A stretch of DNA of 64,000 nucleotides from Dongia_A sp044226685 (lineage in GTDB: Bacteria > Pseudomonadota > Alphaproteobacteria > Dongiales > Dongiaceae), in NCBI GenBank assembly GCA_044226685.1, contig JBGAGP010000005.1, positions 1-64,000 of the forward strand, written 5' to 3'. The notes under the pieces were generated by a model. The model did no database searches. It had not been told where the DNA came from and saw only the letters and a list, made by a program, of their open reading frames with translations. This document shows, piece by piece, positions 42,746-52,091 of this stretch. How positions within the stretch are numbered: position 1 is the stretch's first letter; the number at the start of each line of letters is the position of its first letter. A program made the translations under genes and the position numbers.

Positions 42746-44235
42746 GTGGTCTCGCGGACTTTCTTCAGGGCGGCGTAGAGCTCGCGGTATTGCGGATAGA
42801 AGGCGTCGTAGCGTTTTGCGTCGGCCGGGTTGGGTTCGATCACCTTGGAGGTGCGCACCATTGCCTTGGCGCCGTCCTCGATGGTCTTGAAGCGGCCGAC
42901 GCCATGAGCGGCGAGGATGGCGCAGCCGAGGGCCGGCGCGTCGGGAACCTCGGTCAGCTCCAGCGGCGCGCCGATGGTGTCGGCGTGGATCTGCAGCCAG
43001 AGCGGCGAATTGGTGGCGCCGCCGGAGACCACGATCCGCTTGGCCTCGAAGGCGGCGCCGAAATTCTCCACGATCAGCTTGGTGCCGAGGCAGATGCCCT
43101 CGATGATGGCGCGGTATATGTGCGCCGGCGTGTGCTTCAGCGTCAGGCCGGTGATGGCGCCGCGCGACAGGGCGTCGGTATAGGGCGTGCGGTTGCCCTG
43201 GAAATGGTCGAGCACCACCAGGCCCTCGCAGCCCGGCTCGATCTGCGCCGCCTGCGCGTTCAGCGTGTCGAAGCTGGTGGCTTCGGCGAAATGACGCTTG
43301 AACCAGGCGATGACCGAGCCGGTCGACGTCTGGCCGCCCTCGATGATCGGCTTGCCGGGATAGACCGCGTCCATGTAGGTGCCCCAGACGCCGGCTGCGT
43401 GAACCGGCTTGGCGGCAACGCCCAGATGCAGGTGCGAGGACCCGGTGATCAGCGCCATCTCCCCCGGCTCGGTGACGCCGAGGCCGATGACGCCGATGAA
43501 AGCGTCGGCGCCGCCTTGCACCACCGGCGTGCCGGGTTTGAGACCGAGATGCGCGGCGGCGTCCTTCGCGAGGCCGTCGATCACGTCGCCGGGGCGCACG
43601 ATGTCCTGCGGCCACTTCTCCGCGAGCTCGGGGATGCCGAGCGTCTGCAGCAGCGAAGTGGGCTTGCCGCCATGCTGGCTCTGGTAGTGCCAGCGCACCG
43701 CCATGTTGTCGAGCGAGGCGACCCAGCGGCCGGTCAGGCGCAGATTGATGTAGTCCTGGTATTCGCCGATCCTGGCGGCGCGGGCGAAGAGTTCCGGCTG
43801 ATGCCGCTTCATCCACAGCGATTTCGGGATCATCCACTCGGCCGAGACCGGCCCGGAGCCGCCGCCATTCACCCGCAGCGCCGGATCGCCGCTGGCCGCG
43901 ACCAGGGCCGCTTCCTCGGCGGAACGCACATCCATCCAGATCATCGCCGGGCGCAGCGGCGTGCCATTCTGATCCAGCGCGACCACGGAACAGCAGGTCG
44001 TGTCGGCGGCCAGCGCGCTGACCTGGTCGCCGGAGATGCCGGCGGCCTGCAGCGCGCCGCGCACGGCCTCGCCCAGGCAGCGCCACCAATCCTCCGGGTT
44101 CTGCTCGGCCCAGCTCGGCTTGGGAAAATCGGTCTTGTAGGGCGCCGCCTTCGAGCCCTTCGGCCGGCCCTCAAGGTCGAAGACGATGGCGCGGATGCTC
44201 TCCGTGCCGCCATCGATGCCGAGCAGATATGCCAT
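42742..44235 (-). CDS. FGGY-family carbohydrate kinase coupled to the E1/E2 operon
   Basis: This 497-residue kinase begins MAYLLGIDGGTESIRAIVFD, with the first ATP/phosphate loop. It has PSWAEQNPEDWWRC, PVVQGGADAFIGVIGLG, ITGSSHLHLG and GNRTPYTDALSRGAITGL, and a C-terminal ATP site VVSGGATNSPLW. It is near ribulokinase and other pentulose kinases; the SIRAIVFDLEG start also recalls LsrK-type kinases. It would phosphorylate a keto sugar or polyol. It is first in the operon and its stop overlaps the E1alpha start. The kinase product may therefore be, or lead to, the substrate of the dehydrogenase complex. That link is inference. Confidence 0.83.
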   Translation of the reverse strand: MAYLLGIDGGTESIRAIVFDLEGRPKGSKAAPYKTDFPKPSWAEQNPEDWWRCLGEAVRGALQAAGISGDQVSALAADTTCCSVVALDQNGTPLRPAMIWMDVRSAEEAALVAASGDPALRVNGGGSGPVSAEWMIPKSLWMKRHQPELFARAARIGEYQDYINLRLTGRWVASLDNMAVRWHYQSQHGGKPTSLLQTLGIPELAEKWPQDIVRPGDVIDGLAKDAAAHLGLKPGTPVVQGGADAFIGVIGLGVTEPGEMALITGSSHLHLGVAAKPVHAAGVWGTYMDAVYPGKPIIEGGQTSTGSVIAWFKRHFAEATSFDTLNAQAAQIEPGCEGLVVLDHFQGNRTPYTDALSRGAITGLTLKHTPAHIYRAIIEGICLGTKLIVENFGAAFEAKRIVVSGGATNSPLWLQIHADTIGAPLELTEVPDAPALGCAILAAHGVGRFKTIEDGAKAMVRTSKVIEPNPADAKRYDAFYPQYRELYAALKKVRETT

Positions 44236-44585
44236 CGCCGTCCCTGAAGTATCTTATCGCGCGCCGCACTAAAGCACAGGGACGCCGGGTGATGCAAAAG
44301 GGGCGGCCGAAACTTGTCCGCGCGCCGGATGCCCCATCTTTCCTCCCCCTTGAGGGGGGAGGACGCGGAGGCTTAGCGAACACAGTGACCCCCGGGCTCT
44401 ATCGACCCGGGGGCGGAGCTAGGTGGGGGTGACCCCGGTCTATCGGCTCGCGCTGCACCATGAAACCGAGCGTTGCAAGTCACCCCCATCCCAACCTTCC
44501 CCCCTCCCGTCGGCGCATGCCGACATTCGTCGGCGAGGGGGAAGGAGCAGAGCGAGGCAACGTACGAGCTTTGCGAGGCCGTGCT
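44236..44585. repeat. Intergenic region with degenerate C/G-rich palindromic elements
   Basis: This 350-bp gap between two FGGY kinase genes holds CTCCCCCTTGAGGGGGGAGG near 44344 and an inverted pair CCCCCGGG/CCCGGGGG near 44390-44417. A CATCCCAACCTTCCCCCC stretch follows near 44488. They look like a rearranged copy of the element at 4281 and 39343. No gene is seen. Confidence 0.6.
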
Positions 44586-45980
44586 CTAGTTGAAGAACAC
44601 TCGCTCCGTCTCGAACAGCCCCATCGCCCCGGCGAGCGTGCGCCAGCGGGCGCGATAGGGGGCGAGGTCGAGGGCGGGTGGCGCCACCGCCACGGGCATG
44701 TCCACCGGCGCGTCGGGATCGACCAGCATGGCGGCGCCCAGGCTGGTGCCGTTGGTCTCGTGGCTGGGCAGCACGGGGCTTGCCGGACGCAGGGCGGCGA
44801 GGGCGGCGATGTAGACCTCATTCTGGGCAAACGGCCCTTCGACCAGGACCGCCCCACGCGCCTTGATCAGGTCCAGCATCAGGTCGGTCATCAGCGCGCA
44901 ATAGAGTGCGGCGAGCGTGGCGCGGCGCCAGGGAATGGCGTCGTGGCCTTGCGGATCGACGAAGCGGCCGCGCGTGCCGGCGAAGGGGCCGCCCTGGCCG
45001 GAGAAGGCGGGCAGGGCAAAGCACGGATTGGCGATCAGTGCGGAAAGCCGTTCCTCGGCCGAGCCGGGCTCCTCGACGGCATCGTCCTTGATCGTCTCGT
45101 ATTCCTTGCCGCCGGCGAAGCGCGCCCCGGCGATCAGATTGCCCAGCGCGTCGACATTGCCGAGGCAATCAAGGCTTGCGCCGCGCGCCGGCACCTCGCC
45201 GCCGGCGGCGAGCGGCACGATGAAGGTGCCGGTGGAGACCACCGCGAAGGGCTCGCGCATCCGCAGCCGCCAGCGCAGGAAGGCGGCGTTGCTGTCGTGG
45301 ATGCCGGCGCGGATGCGGCAATCCGTGGGCAGGCCGGTTGCGGCGGCGAGCTCCGGGCGGATCGCGCCGAGGACGTCGCCCGCCTTGCGCAGCGGCGGAA
45401 ACAGCGGCCGCCAGCCGGCGCGGTCGACCAGCGCCGCGAAATCCGCCGCGCGCGGCCGCCACAGGTCGGAATGATTGCCGAGCGCGGTCACCTCGCTCGC
45501 CGCCACGCCGCTGAGCCGCCAGGCCCAGTATTGCGCATAGCCGAGGATGGCGGTGGCGCGGGCGAAGTCCTCTGGAAAGCGGCGCTGCAGCCAGAACAGC
45601 TGGCGGCCGGGGTTGTGGCCGCAGGGCAGGCGCGGAGAGAGCGTCGCGGCGAAATCGCGCGCCAGCGGCTCATAGGCGGAATCGTAGTCGCCGATCTCCT
45701 GCTGGTAGTCGAGCATCGGCAGCACCAGCCCCTGGTCGTCGATCACCGCCACGCTGGCGCCATGCGCCACGGGCACGATGTCGGTGATCCGCGCGATCTT
45801 CCCCAGCGCCGAGAGCTCACCCAGCGCCCAGCGCCAGATCGCCTCCGTCGGCAAGTGCAGGTAGGGCGGGGCGGGGGCCTCGTCCACATGGGTGCGGCGC
45901 AGGTCGAGCACCCGCCCGCCCGCCACCAAGGCGAGCTTCGCGTGGGTCTTGCCGATATCCAGGACCGCGATGGCCTCCAT
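44586..45980 (-). CDS. FGGY-family carbohydrate kinase (rhamnulokinase/fuculokinase-like)
   Basis: This 464-residue kinase starts MEAIAVLDIGKTHAKLALV; an in-frame ATG 17 codons upstream is less likely because the kinase loop should be close to the start. It has CGHNPGRQLFWLQRRFP, ALGNHSDLWRPRAADF, RIRAGIHDSNAAFLRW, the phosphate-binding VVSTGTFIVPLA and LVEGPFAQNEVY. The features fit the branch containing rhamnulokinases and related kinases. It is divergent from a MarR regulator and an hyi-glxR pair, pointing to a shared pathway. Confidence 0.82.
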   Translation of the reverse strand: MEAIAVLDIGKTHAKLALVAGGRVLDLRRTHVDEAPAPPYLHLPTEAIWRWALGELSALGKIARITDIVPVAHGASVAVIDDQGLVLPMLDYQQEIGDYDSAYEPLARDFAATLSPRLPCGHNPGRQLFWLQRRFPEDFARATAILGYAQYWAWRLSGVAASEVTALGNHSDLWRPRAADFAALVDRAGWRPLFPPLRKAGDVLGAIRPELAAATGLPTDCRIRAGIHDSNAAFLRWRLRMREPFAVVSTGTFIVPLAAGGEVPARGASLDCLGNVDALGNLIAGARFAGGKEYETIKDDAVEEPGSAEERLSALIANPCFALPAFSGQGGPFAGTRGRFVDPQGHDAIPWRRATLAALYCALMTDLMLDLIKARGAVLVEGPFAQNEVYIAALAALRPASPVLPSHETNGTSLGAAMLVDPDAPVDMPVAVAPPALDLAPYRARWRTLAGAMGLFETERVFFN

Positions 45981-46084
45981 CGCGCCATCGTTGCCGAATG
46001 GCGCGCGAATGGCGAGGGCGGCTGGCAGCATGGGTGCCAGGTCGCGCGGGCTGCCGGCGGATTGCGATATATCTTGCTATCTGA

Positions 46085-46105
46085 TATTATTCTACAAAGA
46101 TAATA
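46085..46105. promoter_or_regulatory. Inverted repeat between the kinase and marR, putative MarR operator
   Basis: TATTAT and ATAATA are perfect inverted copies spaced by nine bases in an AT-rich divergent promoter, 31 bp before the marR start. The size suits a MarR dimer. Confidence 0.4.
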
Positions 46106-46136
46106 GGATCGAATCTGGCTCGGGAACGAGGTTTTT

Positions 46137-46646
46137 GTGGAACTCTCTGAAATTGCTCAGGACTTCATCGATCGGACCCTGGCGGTACGGCAGCAGGGTG
46201 GGCGCGGCCTTCCCGAAACCGCCCCCCATCTGGCCCGGCTGAGGCGCCTGGCCGCCTTGCTCGAGCGGCGGCAGGCCGGCTTCTGCGCCGAGGCCGGTCT
46301 CACCCCGGCCCAGTTCCAGGTGCTGGCCGAATTGCGGGGTCGCGACCTGGCTCCCATGACGGCGTCGGACCTGGCGCGGGCCATCGTGCTCACCTCCGGC
46401 GGCATGACCCCGGTGCTGGACCAGCTGGAGGCGCGCGGGCTGATCCGGCGCCAGGTCGACAGTGAAGACCGGCGTGCCCGCCGCATCACCATCACCGAGA
46501 AGGGCCGGTCGGCGGTCGGCCAGGCCCTGCACCAGCAGACGGCGCATCATCAGGCCATGAACGCGGCGCTGTCGGCGGAGGAACGGGAAGAGCTGTCCGC
46601 CATCCTGCGCAAGCTGCTGCTGGCGGTCGAAGGGGACACGGCCTAG
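46137..46646 (+). CDS. MarR-family transcriptional regulator
   Basis: This 169-residue winged-helix regulator starts at GTG 46137, with GAGG upstream. LTPAQFQVLAELRG and MTASDLARAIVLTSGGMTPV form the recognition helix region; LIRRQVDSEDRRARRITITE is the classic MarR wing. It is 31 bp upstream of the hyi gene and divergent from the FGGY kinase. It probably controls both through the operator at 46085-46105. Confidence 0.87.
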   Translation: MELSEIAQDFIDRTLAVRQQGGRGLPETAPHLARLRRLAALLERRQAGFCAEAGLTPAQFQVLAELRGRDLAPMTASDLARAIVLTSGGMTPVLDQLEARGLIRRQVDSEDRRARRITITEKGRSAVGQALHQQTAHHQAMNAALSAEEREELSAILRKLLLAVEGDTA

Positions 46647-46677
46647 CCAAACCGGGTCCAAGGCGGTAAGCAGGGTC

Positions 46678-47460
46678 ATGCTCCGCCTCGGCGCCAACAT
46701 CTCGTTCCTCTACAAGGAACTGCCGTTCCTGGACCGCTTCGCCGCGTCGGCCGCGGCGGGGTTCAAGCTGATCGAATGCCATTGGCCGTACGAGCATCCG
46801 GTCGAAGTGCTGCGCGATCATCTGGCCCGCGCCGGACAAAAGCTGATCATGGTGAATACGTCGCTCGGCAATCGCGAGGGCGATTTCGGCCTCGGCGCGG
46901 TGCCGGGGCGCGAAGCCGACTTCCAGGCCGCCTTCGACCAGGCATTGCACTACATCAGCGCGCTGGGCGGCACGCGCATCCATTGCATGGCGGGCAAGGT
47001 GCCGGTGACGGCAAGCTCGCATCGCGCCTTCGTCGACAACCTGCGCCTCGCCGCCGACAAGGCGAAGGACAAGGGCGTCACTCTGGTGATCGAGCCGCTG
47101 AACCAGCGCTCGGCGCCGGGCTATTTCCTCACCTCGACGCGCCAGGCCTCCGACATCATCGGCGAGGTCGACCGCCACAACGTGCGGCTGATGTTCGACG
47201 TCTTCCATCTGCAGATCCTGGAAGGCGACATCATCATGAAGCTGGAAAAGCTGCTGCCCATCATCGGCCACGTGCAGATCGCCGCGGTGCCCTCGCGCGC
47301 CGAGCCGGACGAGGGCGAGATCAACTACCGCGCCGTGTTCGACGCGCTGGATCGTATCGGCTATGACGGCATCGTCGGGGCGGAGTATATGCCGCGCGCC
47401 GACACGCCGTCCGGCCTCAAATGGATGCAGGCGCTCGGCGTCGCGCCGGCCGCCAGCTAA
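46678..47460 (+). CDS. hyi: Hydroxypyruvate isomerase family protein (Hyi/OtnI-like)
   Basis: This 260-residue TIM-barrel isomerase begins RLGANISFLYKELPFLDRF, the Hyi start. Metal and substrate residues lie in VIEPLNQRSAPGYFL (Glu), LMFDVFHLQ (Asp, His), HVQIAAVPSRAEPDEGEINY and GAEYMP (Glu). Hyi interconverts hydroxypyruvate and tartronate semialdehyde; OtnI acts on 2-oxo-tetronates. The reductase that follows supports the tartronate-semialdehyde route to glycerate. Confidence 0.88.
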   Translation: MLRLGANISFLYKELPFLDRFAASAAAGFKLIECHWPYEHPVEVLRDHLARAGQKLIMVNTSLGNREGDFGLGAVPGREADFQAAFDQALHYISALGGTRIHCMAGKVPVTASSHRAFVDNLRLAADKAKDKGVTLVIEPLNQRSAPGYFLTSTRQASDIIGEVDRHNVRLMFDVFHLQILEGDIIMKLEKLLPIIGHVQIAAVPSRAEPDEGEINYRAVFDALDRIGYDGIVGAEYMPRADTPSGLKWMQALGVAPAAS

Positions 47461-47470
47461 AGGGGGAAAC

Positions 47471-48343
47471 ATGGCGGACATCGCCTTTCTCGGCACCGGC
47501 ATCATGGGCGTGCAGATGGCGCGCCGGCTGGCCCAGGCCGGCCACAAGGTGACGGCCTGGAACCGCTCGCGCGACAAGGCCGAGCGGCTGGCCGGCTTCG
47601 GCGCCGACATCGCCGATACGCCGGCGGCAGCGGCGGGTGGCGCGGAATTCCTGGTCTGCATGCTGTCCGACGGGCCGACTTGCGACGACGTGCTGCTCAA
47701 GCAGGGCGCGGTCGCCGCGCTGGCGCCGGGCGCCGTCGTCGTGGTCATGGCCTCGATCCCGGTCGATGTCGCGCAGTCCCAGGCCAAGGCCTGCGCAGCG
47801 CTGGGCCGGCACTACATCGACGCGCCGGTCTCCGGCGGCGAGGCGGGCGCCCGCGACGGCACGCTCGCGATCATGGCCGGCGGCGACGCCGCGGCGGTGG
47901 CGCGGATGAAGCCGCTGTTCGACATCATGGGGCGGGTGACGCATGTCGGGCCGGCCGGCATGGGCTCGCTCGCCAAGCTGTGCAACCAGATGATCGTCGC
48001 CAACACCATCGCCACCGTCTCGGAAGCGCTGCTGCTGGCCAAGCGCGGCGGCGCCGATCCGGCGGCGGTGCGCCAGGCGATCGTCGGCGGCTTCGCCGAT
48101 TCCACCATCCTGCGGATGCACGGCGAGCGGATCCTGAAGGGCGATTTCAAGCCGGGCGGGCCGGCCAAGCACCAGTTGAAGGATTGCCGCACCGCGATAG
48201 ACACCGCGCGCCGCGCCGGGCTGGACTTGCCAGTCTCGCAGCTGGTGCGGCAGCTTTACGAGGACATGGTCGCCCATGGCGACGGCGAGATCGACCACAG
48301 CGGATTATATCGCGAGCTGGAGCGCCGCAACGGGCTCATCTGA
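47471..48343 (+). CDS. glxR: 2-hydroxy-3-oxopropionate (tartronate semialdehyde) reductase-like
   Basis: This 290-residue beta-hydroxyacid dehydrogenase has the Rossmann motif IAFLGTGIMGVQMARRL and substrate-binding DAPVSGGEAGARDGTLAIMA. It also has the catalytic Lys in GSLAKLCNQMIVAN and a C-terminal helical bundle (GGFADSTILRMHG, KHQLKDCRTA). It reduces tartronate semialdehyde to D-glycerate with NAD(P)H. It follows hyi by 10 bp behind GGGGG, a pairing well known from glyoxylate metabolism. Confidence 0.88.
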   Translation: MADIAFLGTGIMGVQMARRLAQAGHKVTAWNRSRDKAERLAGFGADIADTPAAAAGGAEFLVCMLSDGPTCDDVLLKQGAVAALAPGAVVVVMASIPVDVAQSQAKACAALGRHYIDAPVSGGEAGARDGTLAIMAGGDAAAVARMKPLFDIMGRVTHVGPAGMGSLAKLCNQMIVANTIATVSEALLLAKRGGADPAAVRQAIVGGFADSTILRMHGERILKGDFKPGGPAKHQLKDCRTAIDTARRAGLDLPVSQLVRQLYEDMVAHGDGEIDHSGLYRELERRNGLI

Positions 48344-48386
48344 TTGCAGTTGAAATTCGTCGGCGGCCCGATCAGGGGGAAGCGTC

Positions 48387-48896
48387 ATGACGTGGGTCAA
48401 GGGGGCGGTGATCGCCGCGATCGTCGTGGTTCTGGCGGGCGCGGCGCTGATCTGGGAAGGTCACATGCTGGAGCGCATCTTCTCCGTGGACAAGGTCCCG
48501 GTCATCGACTTCGCCAGTTTCCAGCGCGCCGACACGCCGAACCAGTACCTGACCTGCCCGAACAATCTGTGCCCGGCCTATATCGACGATCTGCCGCCGG
48601 TCTATGCGGCGAGCGTCGCCGAGGTGCGCAGCGCCTGGGAGGCGATGCTGCAGGCCGAGCCGCGCGTCACCGAGCTGCGCCGCGACGCGGATGGAACCCA
48701 GATCGACTATGTGCAGCGCTCGCGGCTGCTGCGCTTCCCCGACCTCATCACCATCCGCTTCATCCCGCTGGACGACAAGCGCACGACGCTCGCCATCTAC
48801 AGCCGCTCGATCTACGGCGAGGGCGACATGGGGGTGAACAAGGCGCGCATCCGCGCCTGGGTGGCGAAGCTCAATAATGTCCTGAAGCTGAGCTAG
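48387..48896 (+). CDS. DUF1499 protein
   Basis: This 169-residue protein has one N-terminal membrane anchor (GAVIAAIVVVLAGAALIW), followed by a DUF1499 domain: YLTCPNNLCPAY, VAEVRSAWEAMLQAEPRV, DYVQRSRLLRFPDLITIRF and STIYGEGDMGVNK-like SIYGEGDMGVNKARI. The domain is widespread but of unknown function. It starts 43 bp after glxR and may be read through from that operon. Confidence 0.8.
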   Translation: MTWVKGAVIAAIVVVLAGAALIWEGHMLERIFSVDKVPVIDFASFQRADTPNQYLTCPNNLCPAYIDDLPPVYAASVAEVRSAWEAMLQAEPRVTELRRDADGTQIDYVQRSRLLRFPDLITIRFIPLDDKRTTLAIYSRSIYGEGDMGVNKARIRAWVAKLNNVLKLS

Positions 48897-48917
48897 GCCA
48901 CACGGCTGGGCGCTGGA

Positions 48918-49655
<738 letters not shown>

Positions 49656-49813
49656 GGGCTCTCGGGATCTGCGGCTCACAGGTTGCGGCGATTCGCGCCA
49701 GGATAGCCAGGGTGCTTCCGTATAGTCCATTACAAGATCGGATTGTCCGTTGCGTTTTGCTGTGATTTATTACGACGTCGTTCAGGCCGGATTTTCTGCA
49801 CAGCGAAGCCGGG

Positions 49814-50785
49814 ATGGGGCCACAAGCGGGGCGGATGTCGAAGCGCGCAAAGCCAGGTCCAGTCCAGGGCGCCGGAGCCACGGTGGCGGATCGCATCCGC
49901 GCCATCGCGGCGGCAATGACGCCGGCCGAACGGAAGGTCGCGCGCATCCTGTTCTCCAGCGCCATGCTGGCAGGTCTCGGCACCGTCGCCAGCCTGGCGG
50001 TGCGCGCCGCGGTCAGCGGTCCGACGGTCATCCGCCTTACCGCCAAGCTCGGCTTCGCGTCCTATGCGGAGTTCCAGGCCGCCCTGCAGCGCGAACTGGA
50101 GGCGCGCGGCACATCGCCGCTGTCGCTCTATGCCCAGACGCCGCGCGGCAAGCGGGGCGACGTGCTGGCGCGGGCGCTCGAGGTGTTCTCCGGTGCCATG
50201 CGGCGCAGCTTCGAGCGCGTCTCGCCGGCCGAGTTCGCCGGCTTCGTGGCCGCCCTCTGCGATGCCAGGCGGCCACTCCATCTGGCGGGCGGGCGATTCA
50301 CCCAGATGATCGCGCAGATGCTCTACCTGCACCTGTTTCAGATGCGCCCAGGCGTGCATCTGGTGCAGGAAGGACCGCAGCCGCGCGACGAGCAGCTGCT
50401 GGAGATCGGGCCGAGGAGCGTGCTGCTGATCTGCGATTTCCGCCGCTACCAGGCAAGTTCCGTGAGCTTCGCCCGGGCGGCCAAGGCACGGGGGGCCACC
50501 GTACTGCTGCTGACCGACCCCTGGGAATCGCCGATCGCCGAATTCGCCGACCGCGTGCTGATCGCCGAGGTGACTTCGCCCTCGGCCTATGATTCGATGG
50601 TGCCGGGCTTCGCGCTGGCGGAGGCGCTGATCGGCGCGGCGTTGACGGCGCTGGGACCCAGGGCGATCGCGCGGATGCGCGACCTGGAGAAACTGCGCGT
50701 CGGCTTCGAGTATCAAGGCAACGGCCGCGGCGCCGTTGGGCGGAACAGGGCCGGGCGGGCCAAGGGAAAGGTTGGGCATGGCTGA
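49814..50785 (+). CDS. RpiR/MurR-family transcriptional regulator
   Basis: This 323-residue regulator has an RpiR helix-turn-helix (MTPAERKVARILFSSAMLAG, SGPTVIRLTAKLGFASYAEF) and a SIS domain (VLLICDFRRYQASSVSFARA). ATG at 49814 or 49835 could be the start; neither has a strong ribosome site. It heads the operon. Its 3' end overlaps the glutamine-synthetase-like gene by eight bases, so it probably regulates the downstream pathway and is coexpressed with it. Confidence 0.85.
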   Translation: MGPQAGRMSKRAKPGPVQGAGATVADRIRAIAAAMTPAERKVARILFSSAMLAGLGTVASLAVRAAVSGPTVIRLTAKLGFASYAEFQAALQRELEARGTSPLSLYAQTPRGKRGDVLARALEVFSGAMRRSFERVSPAEFAGFVAALCDARRPLHLAGGRFTQMIAQMLYLHLFQMRPGVHLVQEGPQPRDEQLLEIGPRSVLLICDFRRYQASSVSFARAAKARGATVLLLTDPWESPIAEFADRVLIAEVTSPSAYDSMVPGFALAEALIGAALTALGPRAIARMRDLEKLRVGFEYQGNGRGAVGRNRAGRAKGKVGHG

Positions 50786-52091
50786 AGGGGAAGTGATCTA
50801 TCTGGGCTGGAACGACCTGGTCGGCATCACGCGGGTGCGCGGCGTGCCGGCGGCGGAAATCTCCAAGCGCATGGCCTATGGCCTGGGCTGGGCAGTGGCG
50901 GGACAGGCGCTGACGCCCTTCGAGGACATCGCGCCCAATCCCTGGGGCCCGATGCTGGAGGTGCGGCAGACGCCGGTCGGCTCCACCGAGACCCGCGTCG
51001 ACATCTGGCCCGATGCGGCGCCGCTGCATTTCTTCCTCTGCGATTCCAAGATGCCCGACGGCAGCAACTGGGAATGCTGCGCCCGCGGCTTCATGCTGAA
51101 GGCGCTCGACGCGCTGGAGGCGGAAACCGGCCTGCGCTTCATGGCGGCGTTCGAGCATGAGTTCCTGCTGACCGGCAGCGAGGCGAAATGGTGTGTGCCG
51201 TTCTCGCTGGAGCAGGTGCGCATCAACGCCGGATTCATCCGCGACATGACCAAGGCCCTGAACACGGCCAAGGTGGAACTGGAAACCGTCGAGCCGGAAT
51301 ACGGCATCCTGCAATACGAGGTCGCCTGCGCGCCGGCCGTCGGCCCGATGGCGGGCGACCGCGCCATCATCACCCGCGAGGTGATCCGCGAGGCGGCGCG
51401 GCGCCTTGGCTTCCGCGCCAGCTTCACGCCGAAGCCGATGCCGAACGCGGTCGGCAACGGCGCCCATGTGCATTTCAGCTTCCAGGACAAGGATGGCCGC
51501 AACGCCACCTACGACCCGACTGGTACGGGTGGCACGTCCCAGGTGGCGCAGCATTTCATCGCCGGCGTGGTGCGGCACATGCGGGCGCTCTGCGCGCTGA
51601 TGGCGCCGAGCCCGGTGTCCTATCTGCGCCTCGGGCCGCATCACTGGAGCTGCGGCTACAACGCCTTCGGCATCCAGAACCGCGAGGCGGCGATCCGCGT
51701 CTGCCCGTCGCCGGATCGCGACCCGGCGCGCAAGGGCGCTGCCTTCAACCTGGAGATCCGCATCCCCGATGGAACCGCCAGCCCTTACATGGTGATCGGC
51801 GCGCTGGTGAATGCCGGGCTTGCCGGCATCCGCGAGAAACTGCCGCTGCCGCCGGCGGTCGATCGCGACCCGGCGGAGCTCAGCGACGCGGAGCGGGCGA
51901 AGCTCGGCATCGTCACCCTGCCATCCTCGCTGGCCGAGGCGCTCGACGCGCTGGCCGAGGACAAGGTGGCGCGCGGCTGGATGTCGCCGACCTTCTTCGA
52001 GGCCTATACCGCGGTCAAGCGCATGGAAATCTCCATGTTCGCCGACAAGAGCCCGGAACACATGTGCGAGCGCTATCTCAATGCCTACTGA
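50778..52091 (+). CDS. Glutamine synthetase-like ligase (gamma-glutamyl-amide type)
   Basis: This 437-residue GS-family protein has FEHEFLL in the beta-grasp/catalytic junction and YGILQYEVACAPAVGPMAGD. The metal site is NGAHVHFSFQDKDG and the glutamate/ATP region YLRLGPHHWSCGYNAFGIQN. Members of this group ligate glutamate to amines, in contrast to ammonia-assimilating GlnA. Absence of the adenylylation tyrosine motif of GlnA is consistent with this. It overlaps an amidohydrolase gene by 11 bp; fungal FluG fuses these two domains in one protein. The amine substrate is unknown. Confidence 0.82.
   Translation: MAEGEVIYLGWNDLVGITRVRGVPAAEISKRMAYGLGWAVAGQALTPFEDIAPNPWGPMLEVRQTPVGSTETRVDIWPDAAPLHFFLCDSKMPDGSNWECCARGFMLKALDALEAETGLRFMAAFEHEFLLTGSEAKWCVPFSLEQVRINAGFIRDMTKALNTAKVELETVEPEYGILQYEVACAPAVGPMAGDRAIITREVIREAARRLGFRASFTPKPMPNAVGNGAHVHFSFQDKDGRNATYDPTGTGGTSQVAQHFIAGVVRHMRALCALMAPSPVSYLRLGPHHWSCGYNAFGIQNREAAIRVCPSPDRDPARKGAAFNLEIRIPDGTASPYMVIGALVNAGLAGIREKLPLPPAVDRDPAELSDAERAKLGIVTLPSSLAEALDALAEDKVARGWMSPTFFEAYTAVKRMEISMFADKSPEHMCERYLNAY

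Noticed and set aside
44338..44570. Possible insertion sequence between the two FGGY kinase genes
   Set aside because: There is no transposase frame; the repeats match the small palindromic element family.
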